DNA of 64,000 bases from Hydractinia symbiolongicarpus (GCF_029227915.1 NC_079880.1:10319501-10383500); one strand, 5' to 3'; shown: positions 10,277-22,320, counted from the first letter of the stretch. Translations and numbers: made by a program. Notes: generated by a model not told the origin, from the letters alone.

Positions 10277-13200
10277 ATGAAATATGTATGCTTTTATGCG
10301 CAAGAATTCCAAGACTTCAGAATTCAGGTATTTCTTTGCTGATATCGTTAACCCAAATCTGTCATCATGTGATAATAAACGTAAAAATGTTAGCTCACCT
10401 GAGAGAATTGGATTACCGGTTGGTTGTTTTTAGGAATTGGAATCAATATGTGGCTTATTTAACATCAAATTAGACATTAATTTACATTCATATAAAGTTG
10501 AGGTATCTATAAAAGTTTGAATTGTTATTTTGAGTAAGATTGTAATTTTTTAAAATTTTCAATATAAATTATTTTTTCTTGCCTATAACAATATTTATAT
10601 TTTTTGTCTCTGTGTAGGAATATTTGTGTCCCAGCTAAATTTCGGATCCCCACAAAGTATATGATTTGCTGATGGGTGAACCCGTGGATTTTTGTTGGTG
10701 TTATCGACTAGTTCCAATGTAGATACATTTTTTTTCAGAAACCATACTTATTAATAGATGTGAAGAATTTGAGCGACGTTGAAAAGATTTTATCACGAAG
10801 TATCTTAATGAAGTATGTGCCCAGTTTCTTTAATTTTATCAATATTTTATAATTTAATGCTACAACCTACAAAGTTGGCAAAAAGCAAAAGCATCTCCGC
10901 AGTCAGTGCGGTGCAAGAATGCTTCTTTTACAGATGCGTGTGTTAGTTAACCAGCATTTAAATTGCACCAGGCCAAAAAAGTCCACACTGACGTAGAATT
11001 AGCACATTATAAAAGTTCTAACTAAATAACCTAAGATCCTAAGCCCACTGTAAACATCGACAAGTTAAATTTAGACAAAGATTGTGTATACCTACTAAAG
11101 AAGTGATCTACATAATTACTTGTGGGGTCTAATTTCGAAATTTGCGCCTTGTCTCAAACGTTTTGGGGATGGTTGTAGACATTTCTAAATATGGGAGACA
11201 CTTACAATTTATTCTTTCTAAAGGAAGAATAATCGCTAAAATAAAAAACTCAATTTTTCTTAAAGCTAATTATTTTTTGGTCCTATAAGAATGTGTAAGT
11301 TCTATTTTCTATGCTTCGATGAATAACAAGGAATTTATGATTGAGGCATTATATGGCTTCTCCATCCACTATCCAGGCAAAACGCCATGTTAGCTATCAA
11401 AGGGCCAAATCATTAGTTCTTTGTTAATATATAAAACATGTTATAGGAATATATCAGAATTGTGGGGGCATGGCAAAACGTTTGAAGATATAGCTAGCAC
11501 TTCAGATTGGAAGGTAGTTTTTTTGTATTATGTCCTTTTACTGATGAAAAAAAAATTTTGTTTGTTTGTCATTTGTTTGTTCGTTTATTTATTTTGTTTG
11601 TTTGTTTTTGCAGAGATTTTGGTTGTTTTTTCACGTTTTTTGTTGTTGTTTATGTTTTGTGTTTTTATCTCTTATTTTTATTTTTATTATTTTCATTTTA
11701 TATTTTACTGCTAGACACATTCTAATGATGGTACATTTAAATTTGAAGTGGATGTTTTTAACAAGAAAATCACACTCAGTGAACGTGTTGGCTACATAGA
11801 GGTACATTCACTTCTTATACTTCATACTTTAACCGTTTTAAGTATGCTTTGAAATATACAGAAGTAATTCTTTTTGAAATGGTGTCAACGAGAATAACTT
11901 GTTTACCTTACTTAGTATGGTGATTGCATTGTTCACGAATTTACTTATTCATCATTTATTTATTTATTTATTTATTTTTTCTTACAGTCGCTACTATACA
12001 TCTTAAACCTTTCGCCTAATTTTTGGCTCATTACCATTTTAACTGCATACCTTGTTTACTTAAGCACGCATTGATCAATCATCAATATGTACAGTGAATC
12101 ATTTTCACTCATCCTGTCATTTGTTCATTCGTTTATTCATTCTTTTAATCATTTATTCATTCATTCATCCATCCCGTGCTCACTTTCATACACTCACCTT
12201 ATTAATCATTCGTGCATTCATCATAATGATTTTTTCGTCATCTTTGCTCAACGTCTGTTTACCATGCTAGCATGGGTTGTACGAAGTATATTAAGGACCT
12301 TCATCCAATCTAGAGTTTAGAACTAACAAAGTGTAGAATAGATTGGAAGAAGGTCATTAATATACACATTTTTCCCCACCTTCCCCTCCTACAACCACAC
12401 TATAACATGTCACTCTTGACTTAGTCAGTCAATCAATAATTTATCAGCTTTCTGTAACTGGTTTTCTTTTTCTTTTAGGAGATTCAAAAATACATTAGCA
12501 TACCTGGCGAGGTTGATTTAAAAAATCCATCTATCATTTTCAATATGTTGTTAAACTTTGATAATGATCAGCTTGATTACATCTATTTTGGTAAGCTGGT
12601 ATGTAGGTTTTTTATCTAACGGCTTTATCGGAGTGTCTTGTTTGAGAGAAATCAGGGGAATAATGGGAAGGGTGGCTGGAATTTTAAAAAGACTAAGGAA
12701 ACTTCCCATCATTATTACACAAGATTTTTAATTAAAAAACTCTCGGGAAATATTAGAGACTCTGCTTAACCATTTATAAGGTGATCCAATCTGCAGGATC
12801 TTAGATTCATAAAATAGCTGTTTAAAAATCCAATTATATGGAAAACTTGACAAATTGTTCCACAAATCGTAATGTTATATCTCGAAGTCATGGGGAATAT
12901 TTATTTCATGGTCTGGCTGAGGGCCCTAAACAATTACTAAGTTACTGTGTATTAGAAACAGAACTTGGTGTATTCTGTAAGACTTTTGATGGAGTGGGAT
13001 TGAATGCACTGTTCTAGCTATATTAGAATCAGGTTTCGTTCATCCTAGGTTGGCTACAGTCAAAGAAATGTGATTCATCAGTATAATTTAAAGACTAGAT
13101 ATTTTATTGGAAATACGTCAATGGATCCACAGTTAGCATTGCTTATGGCAAATCAGGCCCAGGTGAAAAAATGCTTTGAATTTAATATTTTTTAACTTTA

Positions 13201-16200
13201 AAATGTTTTGTTTATGGTTAGTTTGTTTTTCACTGTAGGTTTTTTCCTTTAAGATGCTTTGCTTGAATTTGAAATAGGAACCAATATTCCTTGTTTTTAT
13301 AGGTGAAAGATGGTAGTTTTTGCTACGATCCTTTTGTGGGAACAGGCAGGTATGAAACTCGAATCAACAATAATTAACAAAATGATCAGAGCTTTCCGAA
13401 ATTTTTGCATTGTACTCCTTAACTCTCCTAAACTCTCCTAAACTCTCCTCCTTTTTGCCTTTTTGAAACTTCACACCTGCATTTTAAGTGTTTCAGTGAT
13501 AATAATGAAGTGAATTCAGTTATTTCTTTTATTTTATTACACTCGAATTCGTTGCGTGGTTCTTAAACATAAAGAAAGTAATGTAATTATACTTGCAAGT
13601 AAAACACATTTTTATAGCATTATCATCGCATGCTCCCACTTCGGTGGCCTCTCTGGTGGCAGTGATATCGATTACAATATCATCTACGGGCGAGGTATGT
13701 TTATTTTCTCCCTCCTCCGTTTGGTCGATTGTGAAAGTTATTTCATTACACTTCTGTTTCTCTCATAGGTAAATCATCAAGGGCTGGCAATAAAAACTTC
13801 AGAGGTAAAAAACAAACTATTTGTACAAGTTTTACTTTCGTGCAGGACTGATACACGAAATGTTTGTTTGTTTTTTATTTGTTTTCGTTTGTTTGTCTTA
13901 GCTCGTGATGAGATTATTCGCACAAATTATGATCACTACAAACTTATGGATAAGTATTGGGACATCATGGCTGGTGACGCAACGAATATACCGTTTCGTG
14001 TGAAAGAGTTGTTTGACGCCATAGTAACCGATCGTAAGTAAGACGGCTATAACTTGATGTATCTCGCACGGCTTTAAACTTTGTTGCTGATCATACTATC
14101 ATTCAGTTAGAAAAGTGTTACATAGAGGCCTTGTTAAACAAGGTGTATATAACATTTCATGTATTTCTTACATATTTTTTTGTATATATCTTTTATTATA
14201 TTATTAATCCCTAGCACCATATGGCATTCGTGAGGGAGGCAGGAAGTTAGGTTCTAAGAAGGACACGACATGGGATATACCTGAAGACATGTTAGTATCA
14301 TTTTGAGCATTTATTCTAATTCCTCTTTACTTCCAATACGATGTTACATATATGTATACCATATAATCGATTGGTGGCTTAGTGGTACAATATTTCTTTG
14401 AAAATTGTGCATGTGATCATGTTTTTAGTGGTTACTTGTTGTTCCACTTTTATTAACCTTTTACGTTAAGCCCTTTTGCACCGAAAGCGTCCTTTCAGGT
14501 GCCTTTTTTGCGACTTCTAATCATGAACTGTAAAACTTATCCTTGGTACGCGTTAATAAAGAAAATGAAAAAAAATAAACAAAATATATAAATTATATAC
14601 TACATTCATTTATTAAACTTTTCAACTTCTTATTGTAGTCGCGATGAACACATACCAGCCAAAAAACATCACAATTTATCAAACATTATAACTGATTTGC
14701 TCCACTTTGCTTTCAACTATCTCGTGTTAGGAGGACGACTGGTGTATTGGCTACCTGTTTATAAACCAAGGTATGAAAGATTCATATAAACTACGGTATC
14801 CTCTCGTTAAGTGGGACCCCAGATAAGTAGGATGCCCGCTATATACTACACTTGTTCTCCGTCCCTTGAACTCCCCAATCTTTTTCAAGCAAAAAAACTA
14901 GTTTATAAGAAAGTCGTCTATTGAAACATTTGACAAAGTTTAAATTTACAAAACACGAAAAAAAAGTTGTGCTAATTCCAAAAATGAATTTTCAAGAAGT
15001 AAAAAATTGTAAAAAAATCTAGATTTGACACTTTTTCTCTTTTCAGCTGGACATTGGAAGATTTTTTATTCCAGATATTTTGTATTGGAAAAATGAGAGT
15101 TTTTTGTTTTCCATGTGGTGCTCATAATGCCGGTCTTTTTCAAAACTCTCAAAACAATCTAAAGTTTAAATCTGGGATGAACATTGACAGTTGGACTTTG
15201 TCAAGGTCACAGTGAGGGTTATAACGGATAGAAGTACGTGTGTTGACATTAAACGTCTTAGTCCAGACATACATGGCGCATTTGGCCACCTTGAAAGTTT
15301 AAAACTCATTTTTTGTTTTTCGAAGTCCTACGAAGTCCTATTACAAGTGGACCTATATAACATTGATAAAGATGGTTTTTACGATAACCAGGTGACCATG
15401 CGGTATTTTGCAGACCAGACTATATATGAATTAACTCTATTTACTCCCCCGTTTCAGTAAAGAATAAAAAAAAGGTATATGGGTTAATTTATTTCTTGCA
15501 TTGCAGATTTACGGTTGAAAATACTAAAAACAGTCTAAATTTCACTTTTTATCACCCGAACACCAACCTAATTAATATTGTTTAGTTTTATGTTTTTAGA
15601 ATTATCGCAAGTGTTTTCGAGTTTTAAGGTGACCAAATGCGCTATAAATCATTAAACTATTTTGCCCAACATTATAGCTACTTATGCAACTTTTTAAAGA
15701 GTTTGCTACTAAAACAGTTGTTTTAGTAGCAGCGTTACAGTTGGCAAAACGTTGTGCAATGTTGGCCTGGCTAGTTCTATCTTGTTTAGTTATACTGAAG
15801 AAATGATACCAAGACATCCTGGATTGGAACTTGTTGGAAATTGTGAGCAACACTTGACTAAAACAGTTTCAAGAAGAATGATCACAATGATAAAAACGAA
15901 AAGACTTGCAGAGGTACGATACAAAGTTTCAACGAAGGAGGGTGCTTTTTTGTTATTATAAATCGTCTTTAAGGAGTGCTGCAATATCAATGTTTTTATA
16001 TAGCACGGAGTAGATCTTTTCTTTAACCTCACATTACCCACTGTAGAATACTCTAGATGTTCTTTGTTTACCGCTGTCATGGAAGACTGTAAAGATGGTA
16101 CCACCATTCTGCTGTCTGATTTTGCTCTTTTCTGTACTCGCGTTTTTCCGGAGTGCGATTACTACAATTCCATAAGAGGAGAAGTTACAGATTTTCCGAA

Positions 16201-16532
16201 TCATATCATTCTTATCTATTTTTTAATCCCTTTGATAGTAATCACTAAAATTTATACACTTAGGTATTTTTATCGTCAAGTTTGAGCGCCTTCTTATTTA
16301 TGTTCTAATTTCATGTGTTTTAAATGTAAAGCCTTCGTGTAAGACTTTCATAGTGCATACACATTCCTGTAATCTCTTGCGTTGTTTTTAGTGTGAAGCG
16401 TCAGTGGCTAGTACACACACTGATGAGTGGATACAACAACAAAATGATTTTCGAAAGAATTATTTCACTGGAAATCCCATGAATGTGAAACCTGATGTTC
16501 CAGTTATTAAAATTGAGAAAGAAGCTAAATGA
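10277..16532 (+). CDS. TRMT11: tRNA (guanine-10-N2) methyltransferase TRMT11, complete, 15 exons
   Basis: Exons are 10277-10327, 10434-10502, 10739-10812, 11447-11513, 11715-11801, 12479-12598, 13049-13162, 13303-13349, 13618-13694, 13769-13804, 13902-14033, 14215-14290, 14639-14770, 15790-15913 and 16392-16532 (TGA). All borders are GT-AG and the sum is exactly 449 codons (448 residues; human 463). The N-terminal half carries YAQEFQDFRI, ISELWGHGKTFEDI and DLKNPS. Then come YFIGNTSMD, SAM-binding motif DPFVGTG at about 203-209, DIDYN, and catalytic motif DPPYG at about 291-295, whose first proline codon is split by an intron. GGRLVYWLPVY and YTEEMIPRHPGLELV follow. The enzyme makes m2G10 in cytosolic tRNAs with TRMT112 as partner (family knowledge). 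AATAAA at 16639-16644 is a likely poly(A) signal. Confidence 0.96.
11570..11700 (+). repeat. T/G-rich low-complexity stretch in TRMT11 intron 4
   Basis: Tandem GTTT and GTTTGTTT-type units with long T runs occupy the end of this intron, next to the acceptor at 11713-11714. Similar ATTT runs occur at 11942-11980 and CATT/ATTC-type runs at 12115-12175 in the next intron. Simple repeats, not coding. Confidence 0.7.
12286..12365. mobile_element. Small hairpin element (MITE-like) in TRMT11 intron 5
   Basis: Two 27-base arms, 12286-12312 and 12339-12365, are inverted copies with 25 of 27 positions pairing, separated by a 26-base spacer. The arms begin and end with GTATATTAA and its complement. The shape is that of a very short foldback transposon or MITE remnant. 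No transposase is present. Confidence 0.55.
15270..15640. repeat. Inverted repeat in TRMT11 intron 13
   Basis: A stretch near 15270-15308 reading GCGCATTTGGCCACCTT is mirrored near 15617-15640 as AAGGTGACCAAATGCGC, extended by GAGTTTTAA on one side with a six-base insertion in the other arm. The arms suggest a foldback repeat inside this one-kilobase intron. Confidence 0.45.
15704..15731. repeat. 28-bp palindrome in TRMT11 intron 13
   Basis: Perfect 13-base arms (TGCTACTAAAACA and its complement) flank a two-base centre, about 58 bases before the exon 14 acceptor. The transcript could form a hairpin close to the branch region. No function is known. Confidence 0.7.
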
Positions 16533-17060
16533 TACAAGCTGACACGGAGAGTGTGCATCGTGTTCAGCGGGTGATGGAGCTGTCCCAAGTGTCGGTGATT
16601 TTGTTCAGTGTCGACGGCCAACTTAACGTACATCAAATAATAAATAGATGTCGTGGCAAGACGGAAAAGTTTCCCGTTACAGTAGACTATTTTTCAAAAC
16701 ATTTTAAAGTACGAAGGCGTGTATGTGCATAATGTAACGTTTCGAATTTTTCTGTTGTTTATATTTTACATCCGCCATTATGAAAAGTGATATAATTTTT
16801 TATATGTAAATGCTAATACTTTTTATGATGTCATATATTTTCATGTTTTTATATTAGCGAAACTTCTATCCTCAACTTCCTTTAAGATGACGGTTTTAAT
16901 CCTTCGTCAATATTTTTGGTCATAAGGTGACTTGTTAGTTAAACTTTTATATGTCACTTACTTTGTGCAGAATGTTGAATAGCCGTAACATGAGGGGTTA
17001 AAAATACAGAAAAAAAATTGGGGGGAAAGAATATATTTACCCTCTAAGAATATATATTTT
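16533..17060. other. TRMT11 to 17083-gene spacer
   Basis: Non-coding spacer of about 550 bases with one AATAAA at 16639-16644, probably the TRMT11 poly(A) signal. Nothing else is recognised. Confidence 0.5.
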
Positions 17061-17066
17061 TTCTAG
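17056..17066 (+). other. Splice-acceptor-like T-rich/AG before the 17083 gene
   Basis: TTTTTTCTAG ends at 17066, 16 bases before the ATG at 17083. A strong polypyrimidine tract followed by AG. Confidence 0.5.
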
Positions 17067-17082
17067 AGTATAGAGAAATGTA

Positions 17083-19026
17083 ATGGAGAAAAGCACTGCG
17101 AAGGAGGTTGCGCTTCCCGTGGTGGCTCTGAAAAGTGGTGTGTTTCGTTACAAACAAAAAACACGAAATGTTCCGTACAAAGATGTACCAAATTGTCGAG
17201 TAAGCAAAAATGTTTTATATCCAAACTTGAACGCCTCCAAAGAAATAGAAAACGAAGGTAATTTTTGTGTTTAAACGTCAACTCGCACTATTTTTTGCCT
17301 AAGAGTAAACGTTAAAGTCTTTCTCGCTGTGAAGATTCTTAACATCTGTTAAGCATTTATACACTACACGTAATATTTGACACCAAATTAAGTAAAGGGG
17401 ATAGGGTGGTAAGTTTCTTTGCTTGTTTTAACAAATTATTTCTAGATATTGTATTTATGCGTGGTAAGTTTCTCTGCTTGTTTGAACAAATTGTTTCTAG
17501 ATTTTGTATTTTTGCGTGGTAAGTTTCTCTGCTTGTTTTAACAAATTATTTCTAGATTTTGTATTTTTGCCTGCATATATTTTTGCGACTTATTTTTTGA
17601 ATATTAACGTGCATTTATTTTTGCGACCCATTTCATTTCGCAAATTGCCTACCGGTAGATTTTTCGCATCAATCAATCAATCAGTGTTTGTTATATTTGA
17701 TTTTTTCGTGATAATACCACTCCTCAAATTTTTATTTCTACAATAGATTCGTTGTTGCTTCACTGTTCGCTAGTTTATGAAGAAGGTTCATCAAAACTCT
17801 TCTTCAAAATTCCTAATGAAAAACTGTACAGAAACACAGGCGAAGTCAAACATACGATGCTGGAATGTACAGACATATCAGCCGCCGACCTGAAAGTAAG
17901 CACTAAGTTTGGTTGTTGGGACTCGATCTCCTGCCGTTTGTTAATCGAGTGTAGAAAACCTCTGGTGGCGTGGTCAACACTTCACAACAAAACGGACAGA
18001 CAGCGCGAAGAAGAGAACGATTCTGTGTTTGAATCGGATCATGAACCACCTCGGGTTGGGGTCACATACATTGCAGTTTCACAAGACTCGTGCATGGTGA
18101 AAGCAACTTTTGATGTGGCATACGTTACTAAGTTAAGAGATCTTTTGCATTCTGTTAAAGTGGCTAAACTTCACGAACGAAAACTCGTGCTGGAGAATCG
18201 TAAAAAAGGTATAGATAAAAAGATTCCTGTCCCAGTTAAAATACAGGAAGGTTTACCTGAATGGGTAAATTACATCCCTGCAAAGTGGTACTCGTCAACA
18301 ATTCGTAAAGTAATCGAGTATATTTTGCTCGTTTACACAATTTTGACGTTATCCTGGGCGGTATGGCAGTTGTATAAACACGTGGATTTTATACAGCGAT
18401 ATTTACGCCCTATTCTACAGTTCATTGAGATGTATTTTGACCTGCTAAAACGTTGGTTTCGATGGCTGGATGGTTTTGTGGAAGTTCTTACTGAATACTG
18501 GTGGGCGTATATGAAACCTGTGTATCTTTTGGCGGCTCCGTTATACGCCTCGTTGGCTCAATTATTCAAACCACTACGTAACATTGCCGGTATGATCACA
18601 GCAGTATCGGAACCTGTAATCGGATTTTTTCGGGCTGTTGCATCGGTTTTAAAACCTCTGTTTCAACCCGCGGCTTCGTTTTTCAATATTTTCACTGAAA
18701 CGTTTCGTAAGTTGTTTGGAACATTCATGACGATGTGGAATATGGTGATGGAAACGGCTGCCGTGCAATTTGTCTTGACAAAGTGTAGAGATGTGGGACT
18801 TAGTGGGGCATTACACCAAGTTGTTCATGGCGGACTAGATCCGTTCAGGGCTCAGGTTGTTGTGGTAAGAGATTTGTTGATCCGAAGTATGAAACAAATA
18901 TTTTACGCGCTGAAATTCATTATTACGAGAATTATATATATGCAAATGTTTGTCCAACGAGAACGTCAATATGCTAACGAAGATCAGTCGGAGATTGTTG
19001 TTAACGACAAAGCAAAGGCCGAATAA
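17083..19026 (+). CDS. Unrecognised 484-residue membrane-associated protein, two exons
   Basis: Exon 1 is 17083-17257 and exon 2 is 17747-19026, with GT-AG borders and a sum of exactly 485 codons. The codon at 17752 is TTG inside the joined frame, not a start. Residues 1 to about 240 are soluble-looking, with charged segments and several cysteines. A probable transmembrane helix follows at about 247-270 (IEYILLVYTILTLSWAVW). The remainder is a chain of aromatic, amphipathic segments punctuated by K/R-P motifs (LRPILQF, MKPVYLL, FKPLRN, LKPLFQP), a pattern seen in proteins that lie along or in membranes. The tail is charged and hydrophilic. An in-frame stop precedes the ATG. I do not recognise the family and assign no function. 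Its first intron contains the 55-bp splice-signal repeat. Confidence 0.78.
17409..17573 (+). repeat. Three-copy 55-bp tandem repeat carrying splice donor and acceptor in each copy
   Basis: Copies begin at 17409, 17464 and 17519. Each starts with GTAAGTTTCT, ends a 37-base segment with TTTCTAG (at 17445, 17500 and 17555), and then has an 18-base segment. In the first two copies that segment runs straight into the next GTAAGT. Copies differ at only a few bases. The array lies in the single coding intron of the 17083 gene. Confidence 0.9.
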
Positions 19027-19081
19027 TTTGACAAAAAGTCCGTACGTTATAGCATATCTTTTTACGTGACTCGCGTTGCGT

Positions 19082-19099
19082 ATTTTTTTTTTTTTTTTG
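19082..19099 (+). repeat. Poly(T) tract after the 17083 gene
   Basis: A run of about eighteen T lies 56 bases after the stop codon. Low complexity, of no assigned role. Confidence 0.6.
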
Positions 19100-19376
19100 T
19101 TCATTTTTTTATCACTTTTTATTTACAATGTTCCATAATGTCTTATATATTTGAAATTTTAATATCTTTCTCGATTTCCTGTATTTTTAATTTTATATTT
19201 TATACAAAGTTGCATTTTATAGTTTTAATTGTGTATTGATGGATATTATATTTTGAATACCTTGATTGTCCAGTTGACAGAAGGTTTGCAAGTAGAAACT
19301 TATCTCTATACTCTTTGTTCCTTCTTTGGAGACACTCAAGAACTGAAAAACTAAACTACGCGTGGTACAGTACGTT

Positions 19377-19455
19377 TTCTGATCAGAGTGATATGAAGTG
19401 CCACTGATCAGAGTGATATGAAGTGCCACTGATCAGAGTGATATGAATTGCCACT
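19377..19455. repeat. Three-copy 25-bp tandem repeat
   Basis: The unit CTGATCAGAGTGATATGAAG plus TGCCA occurs three times with one substitution in the last copy. Each unit contains the palindrome CTGATCAG. It lies 350 bases past the 17083 gene. Confidence 0.85.
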
Positions 19456-20716
19456 GAGCGTTAGTAAACTGTATATTAAGTTTAAGTTCTAAATGAACTA
19501 GGAAAAAATTTAAATATATTCACACCATTCTAAAAACGTGGCTAAGTTTTGGGTTTAGCTAGCTAACATATACTAAAAGATACGCACCTAAAACCTGAAA
19601 TATTTTAACTTTTTTTAACACTACCTCTACCAATAAATACCCTCTTTATAACCGTGTTAACTACGATTTTGTAAAACTGCTAGTTAAAAGCTGTAAAAGA
19701 CAACATTTTGTTGATACATTCTTCAAACTTGCATATAAGCAACTAGCATCCCAAAATTTGTCAATAACTAATCTCGTTTTATGTTATTCTGCGTTTTCGC
19801 ATGCATATTTTGCAGAACCAAATAAATATGGAAATAGGTCATTAAAAGAAAAAGGTATAAATTTTGAGAGAAAAAATGATTTAATAAAAAGCGAGCATAG
19901 ACGATTTTTTAAAAAAGAAAAGTATCTTGAGAGACACGTAATAAATGTGGCTCCGAAGGTATTCCGACAGGGGTAGGTACAGAGAGGGGAAAACTTTTTG
20001 TAATTTCATTTCAATTCTTTTTTATTTCAAAATTATATTCTTAGCTGTATAGTATTGAATTGTTTACTTGTAAAAAAGTGTTTCTGTAAAAGAAGCCAAA
20101 ACGAAACGTGGTGTTGATTTTATCTGTTCAAAAATCCTGGGCTGACTTGTAAAGAATAGAACATGCCGTAACTTAGAAATTCCTAAAATGTTAAAACAAC
20201 TTGATATTTCTTTTAAAGTTTTCTGAAAAAACAGATCTTCTGCTAGCACTTGACCAGCACGGTGATCGAGAGCTACATCCAAAAGAATCAAATTAAGAAA
20301 AATATTTAAATTTAAAAATGACTTCCGAATGAAATCAAGTTTACTGAATTCAATAAAATATGGTTTTATCTCCACATTACCAGCATATAAATTACAACAA
20401 GTATCTCAGAAAAGTTACCTCTCTTCCCTGCTTTCGCTACTGTTCTGTATTCTTTTTACGCTCTTTTATTAAAAATATTAAAGATTGAAATATGATGAGT
20501 TTAGTTCACTAGATTAACATGTGTTTTGGCTACAGAGTTGTAAATATTGGATTTTTCGGGAAAGTTGTGGGGAAGAATCGTCACGGGAGAAATAAATTTC
20601 GCCAATTATCATTTTAATCATTCTTAGCGCGAATTTCACTACCCATTCTAGTGGGACGTAGCAAAGCTCTTTTGAGAAGTTAAAGTACTGTTTACAATGT
20701 TGTATAAGAGTGTTAT
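19456..20716. other. Non-coding interval
   Basis: AT-rich sequence without a convincing gene, repeat or transposon signature. Short open frames here lack recognisable motifs. Confidence 0.4.
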
Positions 20717-20839
20717 CAACCTCGTTCCCAGCGCTCTTTTTTTGTTTCTCCCTATTTTTATATCAATACGGCGAGACGAACATGTTTATGTCATCCTCCC
20801 GAAGTCAGAAAAATACATGATGCCGTGGGGATGAGGTTG
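20717..20839. mobile_element. Hairpin MITE, copy 1
   Basis: A 123-bp element begins CAACCTCGTTCCCAGC and ends in the inverted form GTGGGGATGAGGTTG. It is flanked by related 9-base sequences (GAGTGTTAT and TAGTGTCAT), probably a diverged target duplication. Further copies lie at 59458, 62818 and 63215. Non-autonomous, no coding capacity. Confidence 0.75.
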
Positions 20840-21049
20840 TAGTGTCATTTAAAATATGTGTTGTATCAAAGTTAAGATCCGTGCATAACCAGATTACACA
20901 ATTCCTCTCTGATATGATTAGACGCACTTTGTTCAAAAAAGTACACGCTGTTTATAATCCCTGCTTCAGACCTAGTAAGGAGCAAAGGCTGGATGTCTTA
21001 AAAAAGGAGGGTTTTGGAAAATTACATAAGAAGAATAATTAGAGAAAAA

Positions 21050-21200
21050 AATGTGGCAGCGTGATGAGCGCAAGTTGTTGGATCTGAATAAGTTTCCCCG
21101 TGTGTGCGTGGTGCTGGGTTTTGCGTCCCTAACCACGACGCACATCTAAACGTCACGTGACCCCGAAAGTACTGATCGGAACAAATATGGCAGCTGTTAG
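21050..21200 (+). promoter_or_regulatory. Possible promoter with palindromic CACGTG box
   Basis: This 150-base stretch is richer in GC and CpG than its surroundings and holds the 10-base palindrome GTCACGTGAC at 21152-21161, a classic bHLH-type site. A short frame starting ATGGCAGCTGTT at 21187 is open for only 22 codons. It could be the transcription start region for DIDO1, whose coding start is 4.2 kb downstream, but no TATA or mapped start supports this. Confidence 0.3.
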
Positions 21201-21799
21201 CCGTGATGAAAGACGAGGATCTTTTGCAGAATCTTTTGTGTTTTGTGTTTGTTAATCTAGAAAAAAGCGTTTGTGTCCTAGAAGATGGAGCATTATTATC
21301 TTTATAGCTACATATCTAAAATCTAAACATACATCTAATTATATGACGACCCAGCAGGTAGCTAGCTAGCTAAAGAAAGATAAAAAAATAATTAAAACTA
21401 TAAATATAAATGTAAACAAGTTTCATCATGATATGGTAAAGTTGTTTATATTTCACAAACCTCTCATGTAAATGAAAAGGCAAAATAATGCATGTAGCTA
21501 TAGTGTGGACCAGCCGTGTGTGGAGCTAGGACCACTTCCTGGAAAGTGGTCTATAGTCTACTATACGTTGTTATGTGGAATTCCACATGAAGATTAAAGA
21601 TTTTTAGCAGGGTAACGTAAGATCCAAGAGGAACTTGAATTAAATTTTAACTATATATATTCTATTCTTCTTAAAAAAGGTTTTTTTGAGTGGTGGCTGT
21701 GATTTTTGCATTATGCATGTAGCTAACTACAAAAAAACAGCAAACTTTTTTAACTTTTAGCTATAAACATTGGCAAATCTTCTGTTTCAAACTGTATTT

Positions 21800-22320
21800 T
21801 TAAGTAAAGGGATAATTAAATCTTGAAATTAAAATATGCCTATTACCAACATGATATGTGGCACAAGTGCGTGATGTCATTTGGGAGTGTGGTACCACAC
21901 ACCACCACTTTTTCTTGCTTGTGGCCAGGCCTGGTATAGAAGCACAGATTCTTGTGTCACAACAGAAGCAACTCATCATTAATTTTGACTTTATTCCACT
22001 TACATTCACCAATTGCCATCTTTCTTTAAGAAACTAGTGTATCCACCAACCAAGTTTGCCACAAATTCCAAATTCACAATAGCTTTTTAATAAACTTTTA
22101 AAATTCAGTTTAGTAAATGCTTTAGCAATGACCTAATAATTGGTGTCAATACCTTTGTTTTTTAGCTTAGATATTATTTTATTATAATGGGCAAGACTTT
22201 GACTTAAGCAAGAGTGTCAAAACCCATGTTTGTTTTTATTAAAAAAGTTCCTATCATCCAGGTATTTAACTATCTGGTTTCTTACAACTTTTTCGAACAC
22301 CATAATGATGTGGAAAGTTA
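21800..22320 (-). pseudogene. CR1-like LINE reverse transcriptase remnant
   Basis: On the minus strand, translation from about 22320 downward gives VFEKVVRNQIVKYLDDRNFF, KHGF-stop-HSCLSQSLAHY, AKAFTKLNF and FGICGKLGWWIH. These match the fingers and palm region of CR1/L2-type LINE reverse transcriptases. At least three in-frame stops are present and the catalytic YxDD is not found, so it is a dead fragment. It belongs with the ORF1-like remnant at 23674-24150, from which it is separated by an inserted DNA transposon. Confidence 0.75.

Noticed and set aside
14345-14460. Box-A-like TGGCTTAGTGGT in TRMT11 intron 12
   Set aside because: No box B, no acceptor stem and no anticodon arm could be drawn, so no tRNA or SINE was called.
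15191-15460. 89-codon frame inside TRMT11 intron 13
   Set aside because: It lies within repeat-bearing intron sequence and has no recognisable motif; the TRMT11 frame is complete without it.
19758-19976. 72-codon plus-strand frame
   Set aside because: Short, lysine-rich, AT-driven and without any match or splice context.
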